Shown: positions 15,741-24,152 of the stretch, in pieces | Position numbering within the stretch: position 1 is the stretch's first letter | How the letters are laid out: every line of letters begins with the position of its first letter | Assembly (NCBI RefSeq): GCF_019392335.1 | Contig: NZ_JAHXRQ010000022.1 | Coordinates: 18,139-82,138, forward strand | Reading direction: 5' to 3' | DNA: 64,000 nt | From: Mameliella sp. CS4 | Lineage (GTDB): Bacteria; Pseudomonadota; Alphaproteobacteria; Rhodobacterales; Rhodobacteraceae | Notes under the pieces: generated by a model | Databases searched by the model: none | Told to the model about the DNA's origin: nothing | The model's input: only the letters and a program-made list of their open reading frames with translations | Translations under genes and position numbers: made by a program

Positions 15741-17426
15741 ATGGCGCATGACGGACAAGACCTGAGCCTTGGCAGCGTGATTCTGCCCGACCTTCTGACC
15801 CTGACCGGCGAATCGATCGCGCCGATCGAGGGCATCCTGGAAACCGCCCGCACCCATGTGCAGGGAATGGTGATGGCCGATGGCCGCGTGTCCGGCGCCC
15901 TGGTCGAGCAGAACCAGTTTGCCGCACACGGGCTGGCCTGGCTGGCCACCTACGTCGAATCGCTGCGTCAGATGCAGGCCTGGGCCACCCGTCTGGAGGC
16001 GGAAGGCACCTTTGGCGAGGTCGAGCAACTGATCCACCAGATCGCCTTTGGCGAGTACCTGTCGCAGATCCACGGCGGCATCCAGATGAACCAGGGCGAA
16101 ATCGTGCGCCTGGCGGACATGGGCCTGAGCCAGGACGAGCGCCGCGCGATGCTGACCGAAACGGTCGAGCATCTCATGCAGCACGGCAACAACCCCGGCG
16201 CCCGCACCCGGCTGGTGCACCTGATGGAAGAGCGCCAGGCCGAAGTCACGCATGGTCGCACCGGGCTGGACGAAGAGTTGGAGATGATCCGCGACCAGTT
16301 CCGCCGCTACGCGGTCGAGCGCGTCGAACCTCATGCCCATGAATGGCACCTCAAGGATGAGCTGATCCCGATGGAAATCATCGAGGAACTGGCAGAAATG
16401 GGCGTCTTCGGCCTGACCATCCCCGAGGAATACGGCGGCCTGGGCCTGTCCAAGGCCTCGATGTGCGTTGTCTCCGAGGAACTGTCGCGCGGCTATATTG
16501 GTGTCGGCTCTCTGGGCACACGGTCCGAGATCGCCGCCGAACTGGTGATCGCTGGCGGCACGCAGGAACAGAAGGAAAAGTGGCTGCCCCGCTTTGCCAG
16601 CGGCGAGACCCTTCCCACGGCCGTCTTTACCGAACCGAATACCGGCTCCGACCTCGGGTCGCTGCGCACGCGCGCGGTCAAGGACGAAAGCGGCGACTAC
16701 AGCGTGACCGGCAACAAGACCTGGATCACCCACGCCGCGCGGACCCATGTCATGACCCTGCTGGCGCGGACCGATCCGTCGACGGACAACTACAAGGGCC
16801 TGTCGATGTTCCTGGCCGAAAAGACCCCGGGCACGGACGAAGACCCCTTCCCGACCGAGGGCATGACCGGTGGCGAGATCGAGGTGCTGGGTTATCGCGG
16901 CATGAAGGAATACGAGCTTGGCTTCGACAACTTCAAGGTCAAGGGCGAGAACCTCTTGGGCGGAGAGGAAGGCAACGGCTTCAAACAGCTGATGGAGACG
17001 TTCGAGAGCGCCCGCATCCAGACCGCCGCACGCGCCATCGGCGTGGCACAGGCCGCTCTGGACGTGGGCATGCAATATGCCATCGACCGCAAGCAGTTCG
17101 GCAAGTCGCTGATCAACTTCCCCCGGGTTTCGGGCAAGCTGGCCATGATGGCGGTGGAAATCATGATCGCCCGGCAGCTGACCTATTTCTCGGCCTGGGA
17201 AAAGGACCACGGCCGCCGCTGCGACCTTGAGGCTGGCATGGCCAAGCTCTTGGGCGCGCGCGTGGCCTGGGCCAATGCGGACAACGCGCTGCAGATCCAC
17301 GGCGGCAACGGCTTTGCGCTGGAATATACGGTCAGCCGTATCCTTTGCGATGCACGCATCCTCAACATTTTCGAGGGCGCTGCCGAGATCCAGGCACAGG
17401 TGATCGCGCGGCGACTGCTGGCCTGA
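15741..17426 (+). CDS. mcd: (2S)-Methylsuccinyl-CoA dehydrogenase
   Basis: This 561-residue acyl-CoA dehydrogenase is about 160 residues longer than ordinary members. The extra N-terminal domain (residues 1-165) is characteristic of Mcd of the ethylmalonyl-CoA pathway. The ACAD core begins near residue 170. It shows FGLTIPEEYGGLGLS, the substrate/FAD signature VFTEPNTGSDLGSLRTRAV, TGNKTWITHA, the QFGKSLINFPRV helix and C-terminal IHGGNGFALEY. It oxidises (2S)-methylsuccinyl-CoA to mesaconyl-CoA, passing electrons to ETF. mcl1 in the same window acts downstream of it in the pathway. A strong terminator follows. The isozyme assignment rests on length, extension and context. Confidence 0.88.
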   Translation: MAHDGQDLSLGSVILPDLLTLTGESIAPIEGILETARTHVQGMVMADGRVSGALVEQNQFAAHGLAWLATYVESLRQMQAWATRLEAEGTFGEVEQLIHQIAFGEYLSQIHGGIQMNQGEIVRLADMGLSQDERRAMLTETVEHLMQHGNNPGARTRLVHLMEERQAEVTHGRTGLDEELEMIRDQFRRYAVERVEPHAHEWHLKDELIPMEIIEELAEMGVFGLTIPEEYGGLGLSKASMCVVSEELSRGYIGVGSLGTRSEIAAELVIAGGTQEQKEKWLPRFASGETLPTAVFTEPNTGSDLGSLRTRAVKDESGDYSVTGNKTWITHAARTHVMTLLARTDPSTDNYKGLSMFLAEKTPGTDEDPFPTEGMTGGEIEVLGYRGMKEYELGFDNFKVKGENLLGGEEGNGFKQLMETFESARIQTAARAIGVAQAALDVGMQYAIDRKQFGKSLINFPRVSGKLAMMAVEIMIARQLTYFSAWEKDHGRRCDLEAGMAKLLGARVAWANADNALQIHGGNGFALEYTVSRILCDARILNIFEGAAEIQAQVIARRLLA

Positions 17427-17448
17427 CTGGCACCCGATCCGAAATGCA

Positions 17449-17474
17449 AAGGCCCCGCCGGTTGGCGGGGCCTT
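17449..17474 (+). terminator. Intrinsic terminator after mcd
   Basis: AAGGCCCCGCC-GGTT-GGCGGGGCCTT is a perfect 11-bp stem with a four-base loop, 23 bases after the mcd stop. It is followed by GTTCATTTC. Confidence 0.85.
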
Positions 17475-17533
17475 GTTCATTTCGTGATCCAGCTCTACGT
17501 CGACCTCCTTGCGGGTCTGACACTACTTCCCAT

Positions 17534-17565
17534 GAAGCCTCCTGAAGAAATCTTCGGGAGGCTTC
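17534..17565. terminator. Second long hairpin at the edge of the accessory region
   Basis: GAAGCCTCC at 17,534 pairs with GGAGGCTTC ending at 17,565, and GAAGA/TCTTC inside extends the stem to about 15 bp with one G-T pair and a two-base loop. It could back up the mcd terminator or stop leftward readthrough from the SRPBCC gene. Confidence 0.5.
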
Positions 17566-17651
17566 TTCGCCGGAGGTCAGCTCGGCGGGACTTTGCCGAC
17601 CTTCAAAGCTTCTTTAGATTGATAGCAGACCCGTGGAGGTGCACTCCAAAT

Positions 17652-18176
17652 TCAGCACGCTTCGTCGAGCGCCCTTGAAACGCTCGCCAAACGGTCTGCC
17701 AACGCCGCGTTCATCGCGGCATAGCCCGCTTCAATCGAGCCGAGTTCCGCATATCCGACGAATAGGCCGGCGAATACTTCCGTGTGATGCAGTCGGGTGC
17801 AGTTTTCGGACAGGGGTTCGAGGTCGAACCGGTGCACGCCGTGAAATATGCCCGGGACGCCGCCACCCCAGACGAGGCTGCGGTCGGGTTCGGCCACGAT
17901 GACCCGAGGGTGGATAACGAGTCGATGGCCGTTGGGTTTGTGCACCTCAACCTCCAGCCGAGCCCCGCGCTCCGCCACGCCCTCGACACGGACATGGTAC
18001 GGATTCCACTCGGGGCAGGTGGCCAGATCAACCAAGACCTGCCAGATACTCTCTGCGGCGTAGGGCAGATCGATATAGGTCTCGATTTCGATCCGGGTCG
18101 GGCGCTCTGTCGTCTCGGCTGCCGCCATGTTTGCGCCAGTGAGAATCGAGGTGATGAACAAGACGGATTTGAGCAT
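17652..18176 (-). CDS. Exported SRPBCC-family protein
   Basis: This 174-residue protein has an N-terminal signal peptide (MLKSVLFITSILTGANMAAA). It is followed by an SRPBCC/polyketide-cyclase-like fold: ETYIDLPYAAESIWQVLVDL, CPEWNPYHVRVEG, and a C-terminal helix with many alanines. The pattern of a strand, a W-x-V-L helix and P-E-W-N-P is typical of the START-like lipid-binding superfamily. The ligand is unknown. The start at 18,176 is supported by GGAGG five bases upstream. An AraC gene lies just upstream on the same strand. Confidence 0.72.
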   Translation of the reverse strand: MLKSVLFITSILTGANMAAAETTERPTRIEIETYIDLPYAAESIWQVLVDLATCPEWNPYHVRVEGVAERGARLEVEVHKPNGHRLVIHPRVIVAEPDRSLVWGGGVPGIFHGVHRFDLEPLSENCTRLHHTEVFAGLFVGYAELGSIEAGYAAMNAALADRLASVSRALDEAC

Positions 18177-18225
18177 GGTGTCCTCCATTGATGATGAGGA
18201 CAGATTGCCCGCTGCTGTCGCATTT

Positions 18226-19143
18226 CTATTGAACGATCGCGGCAGACTGCCGTGCTACATCACGAAACGACCTAGGTGTCACGCTTGACACCCGCCGGAA
18301 ATCGCGCTGGAAATGCGCCTGATCGGCATAGCCGCAGCAATAGCCGATCTCGGCCAATGGCGTTGCCGTCTCGGTCAGCAGGTGTGTGGCCCGCCGCATC
18401 CGGGCGCGGCGCAGGACGCTCGAAAAGCTGCGGCCTGCCTCTCCCAGCCGGCGCTGGAGAGACCGGTCCGAGAGCGCCATAGCCCGCGCGGCCTCCCCTA
18501 GCTTCCAGCCGAGCCCGATATCGCCGGCAAGCAGGTCGGCGAGGCGGTCATTCACGGTTCCGGCGTCAGAACGATCTTCTGAAAGAGCCGCAGGATCGTT
18601 GGACCAGCGGATCGAGAAATGCTGCGCGTCGCAGTCGAGCTTCGTCTCGGCGATCTCGTTTGGGACAAGCTCCACCGAACCGAGTGAGAGACGGCAGTCT
18701 TTCGCGCCGATACGGGCAAGCAGGCCAAAAAGGATACCCGCAATCAGCAGGTTCTCGGCTGCGCTGGCGGGGTCCGCCTTGCTCTCGCGCCGGCACTGCC
18801 ACTGGCGCGGCGTGCCGTTGTCGATCCGCGTCCGGTGGATTGAATGGTAGTATCTTTCCAGACGCATCCACTTCTCGGCCAGCACTGTCGGCTCGACGGA
18901 CCGGACCAGAACGGCGATGACGGGCGATTCCTCGTCCAGGTCAAGGTATTGCCCGATCCGTAGGACGGCCGACGCTCCGTGCCGATCCGTGAAAGCCGTC
19001 AGCAGCGTGAGCTTGTCCCGGTCGGACACGACACCGGCCTGCATAGGATCGGGCCGCAGAATGCCCCGGCAGAGGTCCGGGTCGATCTGGCCAATCGCCC
19101 CGACCACGAGACCGATCAGCGTCGTGCTGGTGAAACCGGACAT
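18226..19143 (-). CDS. AraC-family regulator (OruR/ArgR-like, N-terminal arabinose-binding-like domain)
   Basis: This 305-residue protein has a long N-terminal ligand domain (about 1-200) and a C-terminal AraC HTH at about 210-300 (LGEAARAMALSDRSLQRRLG, IGYCCGYADQAHFQRDFRRV). The arrangement matches the AraC subgroup in which the first domain senses a small hydrophobic or acidic molecule. It sits between the SRPBCC gene and a membrane-protein gene, all leftward, so these may be its targets. Confidence 0.85.
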   Translation of the reverse strand: MSGFTSTTLIGLVVGAIGQIDPDLCRGILRPDPMQAGVVSDRDKLTLLTAFTDRHGASAVLRIGQYLDLDEESPVIAVLVRSVEPTVLAEKWMRLERYYHSIHRTRIDNGTPRQWQCRRESKADPASAAENLLIAGILFGLLARIGAKDCRLSLGSVELVPNEIAETKLDCDAQHFSIRWSNDPAALSEDRSDAGTVNDRLADLLAGDIGLGWKLGEAARAMALSDRSLQRRLGEAGRSFSSVLRRARMRRATHLLTETATPLAEIGYCCGYADQAHFQRDFRRVSSVTPRSFRDVARQSAAIVQ

Positions 19144-19198
19144 GTCCTCCTCCCGATCGAGGGGCGCCGGGCCGCTGGAGCGGTCCGACGCCTTGATA

Positions 19199-19987
19199 TC
19201 ACGCAGGGTTCAGACGAAGGCCGGGACGATCATGGCAAGTGCCAGCACGCCCCCTTGTGACCCATTCGGTGCGACCCAACCCAGCGTACTCTTCAGCCCC
19301 GTTTCGCCGCCAGAGCTGAACCGCAAGAAGGATGTGCCAGACGGCCAGCAACGGAAAGCCGAAATCCACAAGCGGGTCGAGCACTTCGCCCGAGACGCCG
19401 ATCTGTTCACCAGCCAGCAGGAACAGGACAGGCGAGAGCGCGAGGCCGTACCCCACCAGGGAGCGGCTGATGTTCGTGCCATTCAGGAACACGATACAGA
19501 TCGACGCAAGCCACACACCCCAGCAGATATTGGCCAGGTGCTCGCCAACGAGCATACCGGCGTAGTGGTTGCACGCGCCTTCGAGCATCGCCGCCATCTG
19601 CGCCTTTTCCGGGTCGGCGGCCTCGGTCACGAAATAGGGGATCAGGATGACCCAACGGCCGAAGCCGAGCGCCTGGCAGAAACCGGCGAGCGTGCCAAAG
19701 ATCAACGACAGGGCCGCAGATATGTGCGACTGGGCGCGGACCACGTGGTAGAGAAGAACCGAGATCAGGATCTGGGTGATCCCGGTCATGGTCAGCACCC
19801 AGTAGGTCGGACGGATAATGGCCTCGTTCTCGGCGAAGATCGCGAAGCGTTCCGGCGCTGGATAGCGGAGAACCTCGGGAAACTCGAAGACGCCACCGAG
19901 AACGGCGAAGCCAGCGAACATGGCGACGATATGTAGGATGAGCACGACGGCCGTCGCGCGGTCGGGGGTTCGGGGTGGGACAGGCAT
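19199..19987 (-). CDS. Multi-pass membrane protein, possibly DUF4386-like, with doubtful C-terminus
   Basis: This 262-residue integral membrane protein has about six hydrophobic segments (TAVVLILHIVAMFAGFAVLG, TGITQILISVLLYHVV, LGFGRWVILIPYFV). The start MPVPPRTPDRA at 19,985-19,987 has AGAGG upstream, so a longer N-terminal reading is rejected. After about residue 215 the frame turns charged and T-rich at third positions. A +1 frame instead reads LGWVAPNGSQGGVLALAMIV with high GC at third positions and ends at 19,210. The C-terminus may therefore be frameshifted. DUF4386-like membership is a guess from topology. Confidence 0.6.
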   Translation of the reverse strand: MPVPPRTPDRATAVVLILHIVAMFAGFAVLGGVFEFPEVLRYPAPERFAIFAENEAIIRPTYWVLTMTGITQILISVLLYHVVRAQSHISAALSLIFGTLAGFCQALGFGRWVILIPYFVTEAADPEKAQMAAMLEGACNHYAGMLVGEHLANICWGVWLASICIVFLNGTNISRSLVGYGLALSPVLFLLAGEQIGVSGEVLDPLVDFGFPLLAVWHILLAVQLWRRNGAEEYAGLGRTEWVTRGRAGTCHDRPGLRLNPA

Positions 19988-20156
19988 GACAGACCTCTTT
20001 GGATGTAGGTTTCCGTGCCGCCAGCATGACTGAGCCAAGACCCCGCCTATTGAAGGATCGCGCCAATCCGCCCAATCCGGTCTTTGGCGCGTTTGTTCAA
20101 TTAGTCTCGTCTGCGCGTCGGTAGGACACCGGCATCCAGATCGAAGGTGACCACTC

Positions 20157-20877
20157 ATGGACACCATCGGATTTGCCATCGTCACCGGAACCAGCAGCGG
20201 GATCGGCTCAGTCCTCGCGACCAAGCTCGCCGCCCAGGGCTATGACGTGCTTTCCATCGTGCGGCGCCAATCTCCGTCCACGGAAAGCGGCCGGATCCGC
20301 CACCTGGCGCTCGACCTCACAGACAGCGACGCGATCCCGCGCGGTCTCGGAAGTCGAGTGCGCAGGCCGGCCTGTGGACCTGCTCGTCAACAACGCCGGG
20401 GTTCAGTATTCACACTGTGTTACGGATCTCTTAGACGAAGACCGCAGCGCGGCCCTTCGCACCGAGATCGCGCTTAACCTGGAAGTTCCGATCCGGCTGA
20501 CTTGGTCGCTCATCGACCGCATCGCCCGGCCGGGTGGTGCCATCGTGAACGTGACGTCGCTGACGGCGCTACATCCCAAGACCTCCGCACCGGTCTATAG
20601 CGCCACCAAGGCCGGGCTGAAGTCATTCACCCGGGCTTTGCGCTTACAGGTGGAGCCAATGGGGGTTTATGTCATGGAAGCGGTCCCGCCACTGGTCGAC
20701 ACTGCGATGACCACGGGCCGCGGCAAAGGCAAGATCAGCCCATAGACGATGGTCGAAGCCATTCTTGCGGGCCTCGCCGACAGACGCCGCGTCGTGGCCC
20801 CCGGTCTTTCCGGCAAGGTCCTGAGGCTCAATCGGCTCTTTCCGGAACTCGTTGCCAGGTCGCTTGCCCTTGGTTGA
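20157..20877 (+). pseudogene. Broken short-chain dehydrogenase/reductase (SDR)
   Basis: The first frame has the Rossmann motif FAIVTGTSSGIGSVLATKLA. At about 20,336-20,342 the frame must shift by +1 to continue as EVECAGRPVDLLVNNAGVQY, then IVNVTSLTALHP and the active-site YSATKAG. An in-frame TAG at 20,743-20,745 interrupts this second frame. The same frame then continues for 43 more codons (MVEAILAGLADRRRVVAPG and on) to a TGA at 20,875. Two independent lesions make this a pseudogene of an SDR of about 240 residues, DltE/KR-like. It is divergent from the membrane protein at 19,199. Confidence 0.85.
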
Positions 20878-21190
20878 AGCAGCCTTCGCCGAATATCGTT
20901 CAGAAGGCGCAAGGCGCACGTCGCGAGCTGTCATTCCAAATGCCACGGAAACGGGGGGCGACTGGAGTTTCTTTTTTCATAAATTTTGGTTCTTGCGACC
21001 ATCACGCCATCGTCCTTTCCGGGCTCTCAAGCGTCGATCGCTGCAATGAGGCTGAACGTCCGTCTATCAACGGAACGGTCGTTGGAGCTTCCGGGCCCGA
21101 GCTTCGGTTCCGCGGGACGAAGCGGCTGTCCGTGACCGGAAGGCGGATGTCTTCTTTCGCTCAACGAACCCGAACGTCTTGCGCGATCTC
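20878..21190. other. Intergenic stretch of 313 bases with nothing recognised
   Basis: It lies between the broken SDR and the end of the beta-lactamase-like gene. There is no open frame with family character, no tRNA and no strong hairpin. A T-rich patch (GTTTCTTTTTTCATAAATTTTG near 20,967) is the only compositional oddity. Confidence 0.5.
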
Positions 21191-22357
21191 TCAATCTGGG
21201 GCGCCCAGTATCGCTTCGGCCAACGCCGCCTCCAATGCAGGAACAAGATCGGTGCTGTCGTCCACCACCCCTAAGTCGGTGTTGATCTGGAAAGCGATCG
21301 TCAGGCCGTGGTCTGCATAGTGCCGCAGGCTCGACACGTAGCCTGGTATCCAGCCGCCATGGCCGTACACGGGCCCGAAGGGTCCGGTCTGGTAGACCGC
21401 GACGCCGCTTCCATAGAGCACATCGGGCATGTCTGGGTGCACGGGCACTCCATCGAGCAGGTCGTCGATGTACGGGCGGTCCATGGCGCGTCCTGAAAAG
21501 AGGTCACGCCCCCAAACCGCAAGGTCGGACGATGTCGAAACAAAGCCTCCCCCGGTCCACTCGACAACAGGGTTCCAGGCGAGGTGCCCATTTCGATCCA
21601 TCGTGCGCGGCCGCAAACCGAAGAGATTGCCTTCGTCGGTATACCCAACCGCAAGCCCGTCAATCCTCGGCTCCAGCGATGGGTCTGTCGAGCGCAGACG
21701 AAGCGGTGTGAGGAAACGGTCCCGTGCAAGGTCGAACACGTCCTCACCCGTCGCCGCCTCGATCGCCAGCCCGAGCAGAACGTAGCCAGTGTCGCTGTAG
21801 TCCCAGCCGGAGCCAGCCTGGAAAAGCGGTGGCTCGTCGAGGATGAACGTGATCAGGTCGACCGGATCAAATTCCCCCTCCCCGAGTTCGATCAGTTCAT
21901 CGGCCACGCCCTCCATGTGCACGTGGTCTGGAAGGCCCGATGTATGGTTTACGAGCTGTTCGATCGTGATCTCGGCGGCATTCGGCACGCGGGCGTACCA
22001 CGGACGGTCGCCGAGGTAGTCCGAAACGAGATCGGACCTGGCGAGGATGCCGTCCGCTTCGAGGGACAGCACGAGTGCGCCCCACACCGTCTTGCCGATG
22101 CTTGCCGCAAGCATCCGGCTTTCTGGCGTCATCGGGATGCCTGCCTCGACATCGGCGTACCCAATCGCGAAGGCTTCGACGGTTCCGTCCTCCGTGGCGT
22201 AGGCAACCGTGGCGCCCGGAAAGCGATACGTTTCGTGGAACTCCGCCAGCACTTGCCGGACGGCGCTGCCCGCGCTCCTCGCTTCGGCCAATACCGGATG
22301 AACCGACGTGATCAAAGACACCGATAGCGCGGCGATCCGTTGCGCGACACACGTCAT
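21191..22357 (-). CDS. Serine beta-lactamase-family (class C-like) exported protein
   Basis: This 388-residue protein has a signal peptide (ALSVSLITSVHPVLAEA) and a PBP4*/beta-lactamase fold. The nucleophile motif is SIGK (S86, K89), the second motif is YSDTGY (Y-S-D instead of Y-x-N), and the third is GHGGWIPGY. NHTSGLPDH is also conserved. Such proteins are often esterases or peptidases rather than antibiotic-hydrolysing enzymes. The ATG at 22,355-22,357 overlaps the CPBP stop by four bases (ATGA), fixing the start. A fused reading of 639 residues is not real. Confidence 0.85.
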   Translation of the reverse strand: MTCVAQRIAALSVSLITSVHPVLAEARSAGSAVRQVLAEFHETYRFPGATVAYATEDGTVEAFAIGYADVEAGIPMTPESRMLAASIGKTVWGALVLSLEADGILARSDLVSDYLGDRPWYARVPNAAEITIEQLVNHTSGLPDHVHMEGVADELIELGEGEFDPVDLITFILDEPPLFQAGSGWDYSDTGYVLLGLAIEAATGEDVFDLARDRFLTPLRLRSTDPSLEPRIDGLAVGYTDEGNLFGLRPRTMDRNGHLAWNPVVEWTGGGFVSTSSDLAVWGRDLFSGRAMDRPYIDDLLDGVPVHPDMPDVLYGSGVAVYQTGPFGPVYGHGGWIPGYVSSLRHYADHGLTIAFQINTDLGVVDDSTDLVPALEAALAEAILGAPD

Positions 22358-23196
22358 CGGGCCATGCCATCGTCTGAGGGTATGACCTCCACAGCGCTGC
22401 CGTCGCGGCGCAGCATGGTCTTCCGGTTCCACCAGACCACGGCAACCGCTACGGCTAGGAAAAGCCAGGTGTCGTAGGGCTGTGCGTCCGGCCAAATCGG
22501 AAAGATCAACTGCCAGTGAAACAGCATGGGCCATACCAGACTGCCGCGCGCCGAATTGAAGATCGGTGTGACGAGCACGGCCAGCGTGATGTTTCCAACG
22601 AGGAACGGAAAGAAGCTCCATGCCGCGAAAACGGTGCCTGAGAGGAAGAAAGCGGGCAGATGCCAGATCCCCCAAACCGTGCCGATGATGATGCCGGCCC
22701 AGAGTGGCGCCATGTGGCGCTGAAGGATGGGTTGAGCGACGCCGCGCCAGCCGAACTCCTCGATGGGACCGAGACAGAGCATCATAAAGGTCCACGCGAA
22801 CATCCCGGCAATACCCCCGGGCGGCAACGGGGCGAGAACCGGACCGGACTTCAGCAACGATCCAAGGATGTAGACGACCGGGATGGCGATCAGGATGAAA
22901 AGGATCCAAGGCGCTGCCAACCGGACGAGGAAAAGGCGGGACAGGAACGCCTTGAGGCCCGCCAACCCGCCGAAGTAGAGCACCAGTGCAAAGGCCGAGA
23001 TCGCAGGCGCCCAGGTGGCGAGAAAGAAGAATGGATGCGATCCGCTGATCTCGCCAAAACGGGCCGATGCCCAGTCGGGCGCAAGAATATACAGACTTAC
23101 AACGCCCCACGTGATCGCGAAGGTCATGGCGAAAAACCCGAGCAAAGCGAAGGAAGGGACGTCAGCGGAGCGGGTGGATGTCGCGGTGTGCGGCAT
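22354..23196 (-). CDS. CPBP-family intramembrane protease
   Basis: This 280-residue polytopic protein carries the CPBP/Abi signature. GPIEEFGWRGVAQPIL (EExxxR) is at about 142, with conserved histidines in GIWHLPAFFL and a later MLFHW. In the family these catalytic residues lie in membrane helices and the proteins act as type II CAAX-like proteases. Substrates are unknown. The start MPHTATSTRSAD has GAGGG upstream. It is translationally coupled to the beta-lactamase-like gene, suggesting joint action at the cytoplasmic membrane or periplasm. Confidence 0.85.
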   Translation of the reverse strand: MPHTATSTRSADVPSFALLGFFAMTFAITWGVVSLYILAPDWASARFGEISGSHPFFFLATWAPAISAFALVLYFGGLAGLKAFLSRLFLVRLAAPWILFILIAIPVVYILGSLLKSGPVLAPLPPGGIAGMFAWTFMMLCLGPIEEFGWRGVAQPILQRHMAPLWAGIIIGTVWGIWHLPAFFLSGTVFAAWSFFPFLVGNITLAVLVTPIFNSARGSLVWPMLFHWQLIFPIWPDAQPYDTWLFLAVAVAVVWWNRKTMLRRDGSAVEVIPSDDGMAR

Positions 23197-23308
23197 GAGA
23201 TTGGCCCTCGGAAAAGATTTGGACAAGGTTGTCGGGGCCCGGTGGCCTCCGACCTGCGGTGTCCGACCGCGCAACGGCAATCGGATCTGCGGCGTCCTGC
23301 TCATGCTT

Positions 23309-23941
23309 CTACTCCACGCCCCGCACGGGGTTCATGAAGCCGAAACTCCCCGGTTCAGCGCCGAGTGTCTTTTCTATAATTGTCTGCGTCACCAGACGCC
23401 TGGATCGGACTTCGGCGGGCGAAAATCCGAACAGGCCTCCGTCCGTCAGGAACTGTGCTCCGGTAAAGAGAAACTGGATGGTTTCAAGCGGCCGATCGAC
23501 GTCGAACACGCCCTCTGCGATGCCCTGCTCCACGATCTGCGCGAGAATCGGAGAGAGTTGGAGCACTGTCTGAACATTCGTGAGTTCGTGGAGTTCGCGG
23601 TTCTCGGGAAGGTGCAGCATCTCGGCAACCTCAAGACTGTCACCGTCGCCGATCTGACTGTTTTCCAGAAGGGCCTGCATCTTCTGCATCGCGGACAGCG
23701 ACGGGTCGTCCGCCACGCCTTTGGCCATGTTGACGATCCGGCCTAGCGTTCGTTCGACTATGGCTTCGAGGATGTCCTGCTTGGACTTGAAGTAGTAGTA
23801 GTAGGTTCCCTTCGCGACCCCGATCTCGCGGATTATCATCTCGACTGAACAGTTCGCATATCCGTGCTGCCGGAACAGCCGATCTGCCGTCTCCACGATC
23901 TCTTCGCGTCTTTCCTCAGGGGCTTTGACGGTCCGGGCCAA
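23309..23941 (-). CDS. TetR/AcrR-family regulator
   Basis: This 210-residue protein has an N-terminal HTH (EIVETADRLFRQHGYANCSV, EIGVAKGTYYYYFKSKQDIL) and a helical ligand domain with a buried hydrophobic pocket. It lies upstream of CPBP and the beta-lactamase-like gene in the same direction with a 112-base gap. A palindrome upstream of its own start is a likely autoregulatory operator. It probably represses this three-gene cluster. Confidence 0.9.
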   Translation of the reverse strand: MARTVKAPEERREEIVETADRLFRQHGYANCSVEMIIREIGVAKGTYYYYFKSKQDILEAIVERTLGRIVNMAKGVADDPSLSAMQKMQALLENSQIGDGDSLEVAEMLHLPENRELHELTNVQTVLQLSPILAQIVEQGIAEGVFDVDRPLETIQFLFTGAQFLTDGGLFGFSPAEVRSRRLVTQTIIEKTLGAEPGSFGFMNPVRGVE

Positions 23942-23967
23942 GGCGATTCTCCTCTTCGATCCTTATA

Positions 23968-23988
23968 CTGACTGACCGTCGGTCGGCA
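23968..23988. promoter_or_regulatory. Probable TetR operator
   Basis: GACCG-T-CGGTC (23,975-23,985) lies within ACTGACTGACCGTCGGTCGG, about 35 bases upstream of the TetR start. Sequences of the TGACTGAC/GTCGGTC kind are typical TetR-family half sites. Confidence 0.55.
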
Positions 23989-24152
23989 AAGGAGAAAAGC
24001 GAGTTTCATGGGCGCAAGTCACTATGCGCGAACCGTTTGACCGCTTCTGCAGCGGCTGCCGATGAACGGCTTGTGTTTTTCGCCGACATATCCGACGCGG
24101 CGTCTTCGAGGCCGTCTTTGCGCCTTGACGAAGCGCCAGAACTGGCTCTTTC

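Noticed and set aside
15522..17480. 652-codon open frame antisense to mcd
   Set aside because: It lies exactly opposite a well supported acyl-CoA dehydrogenase and has no recognisable motif. GC-rich codon usage keeps the complementary frame open.
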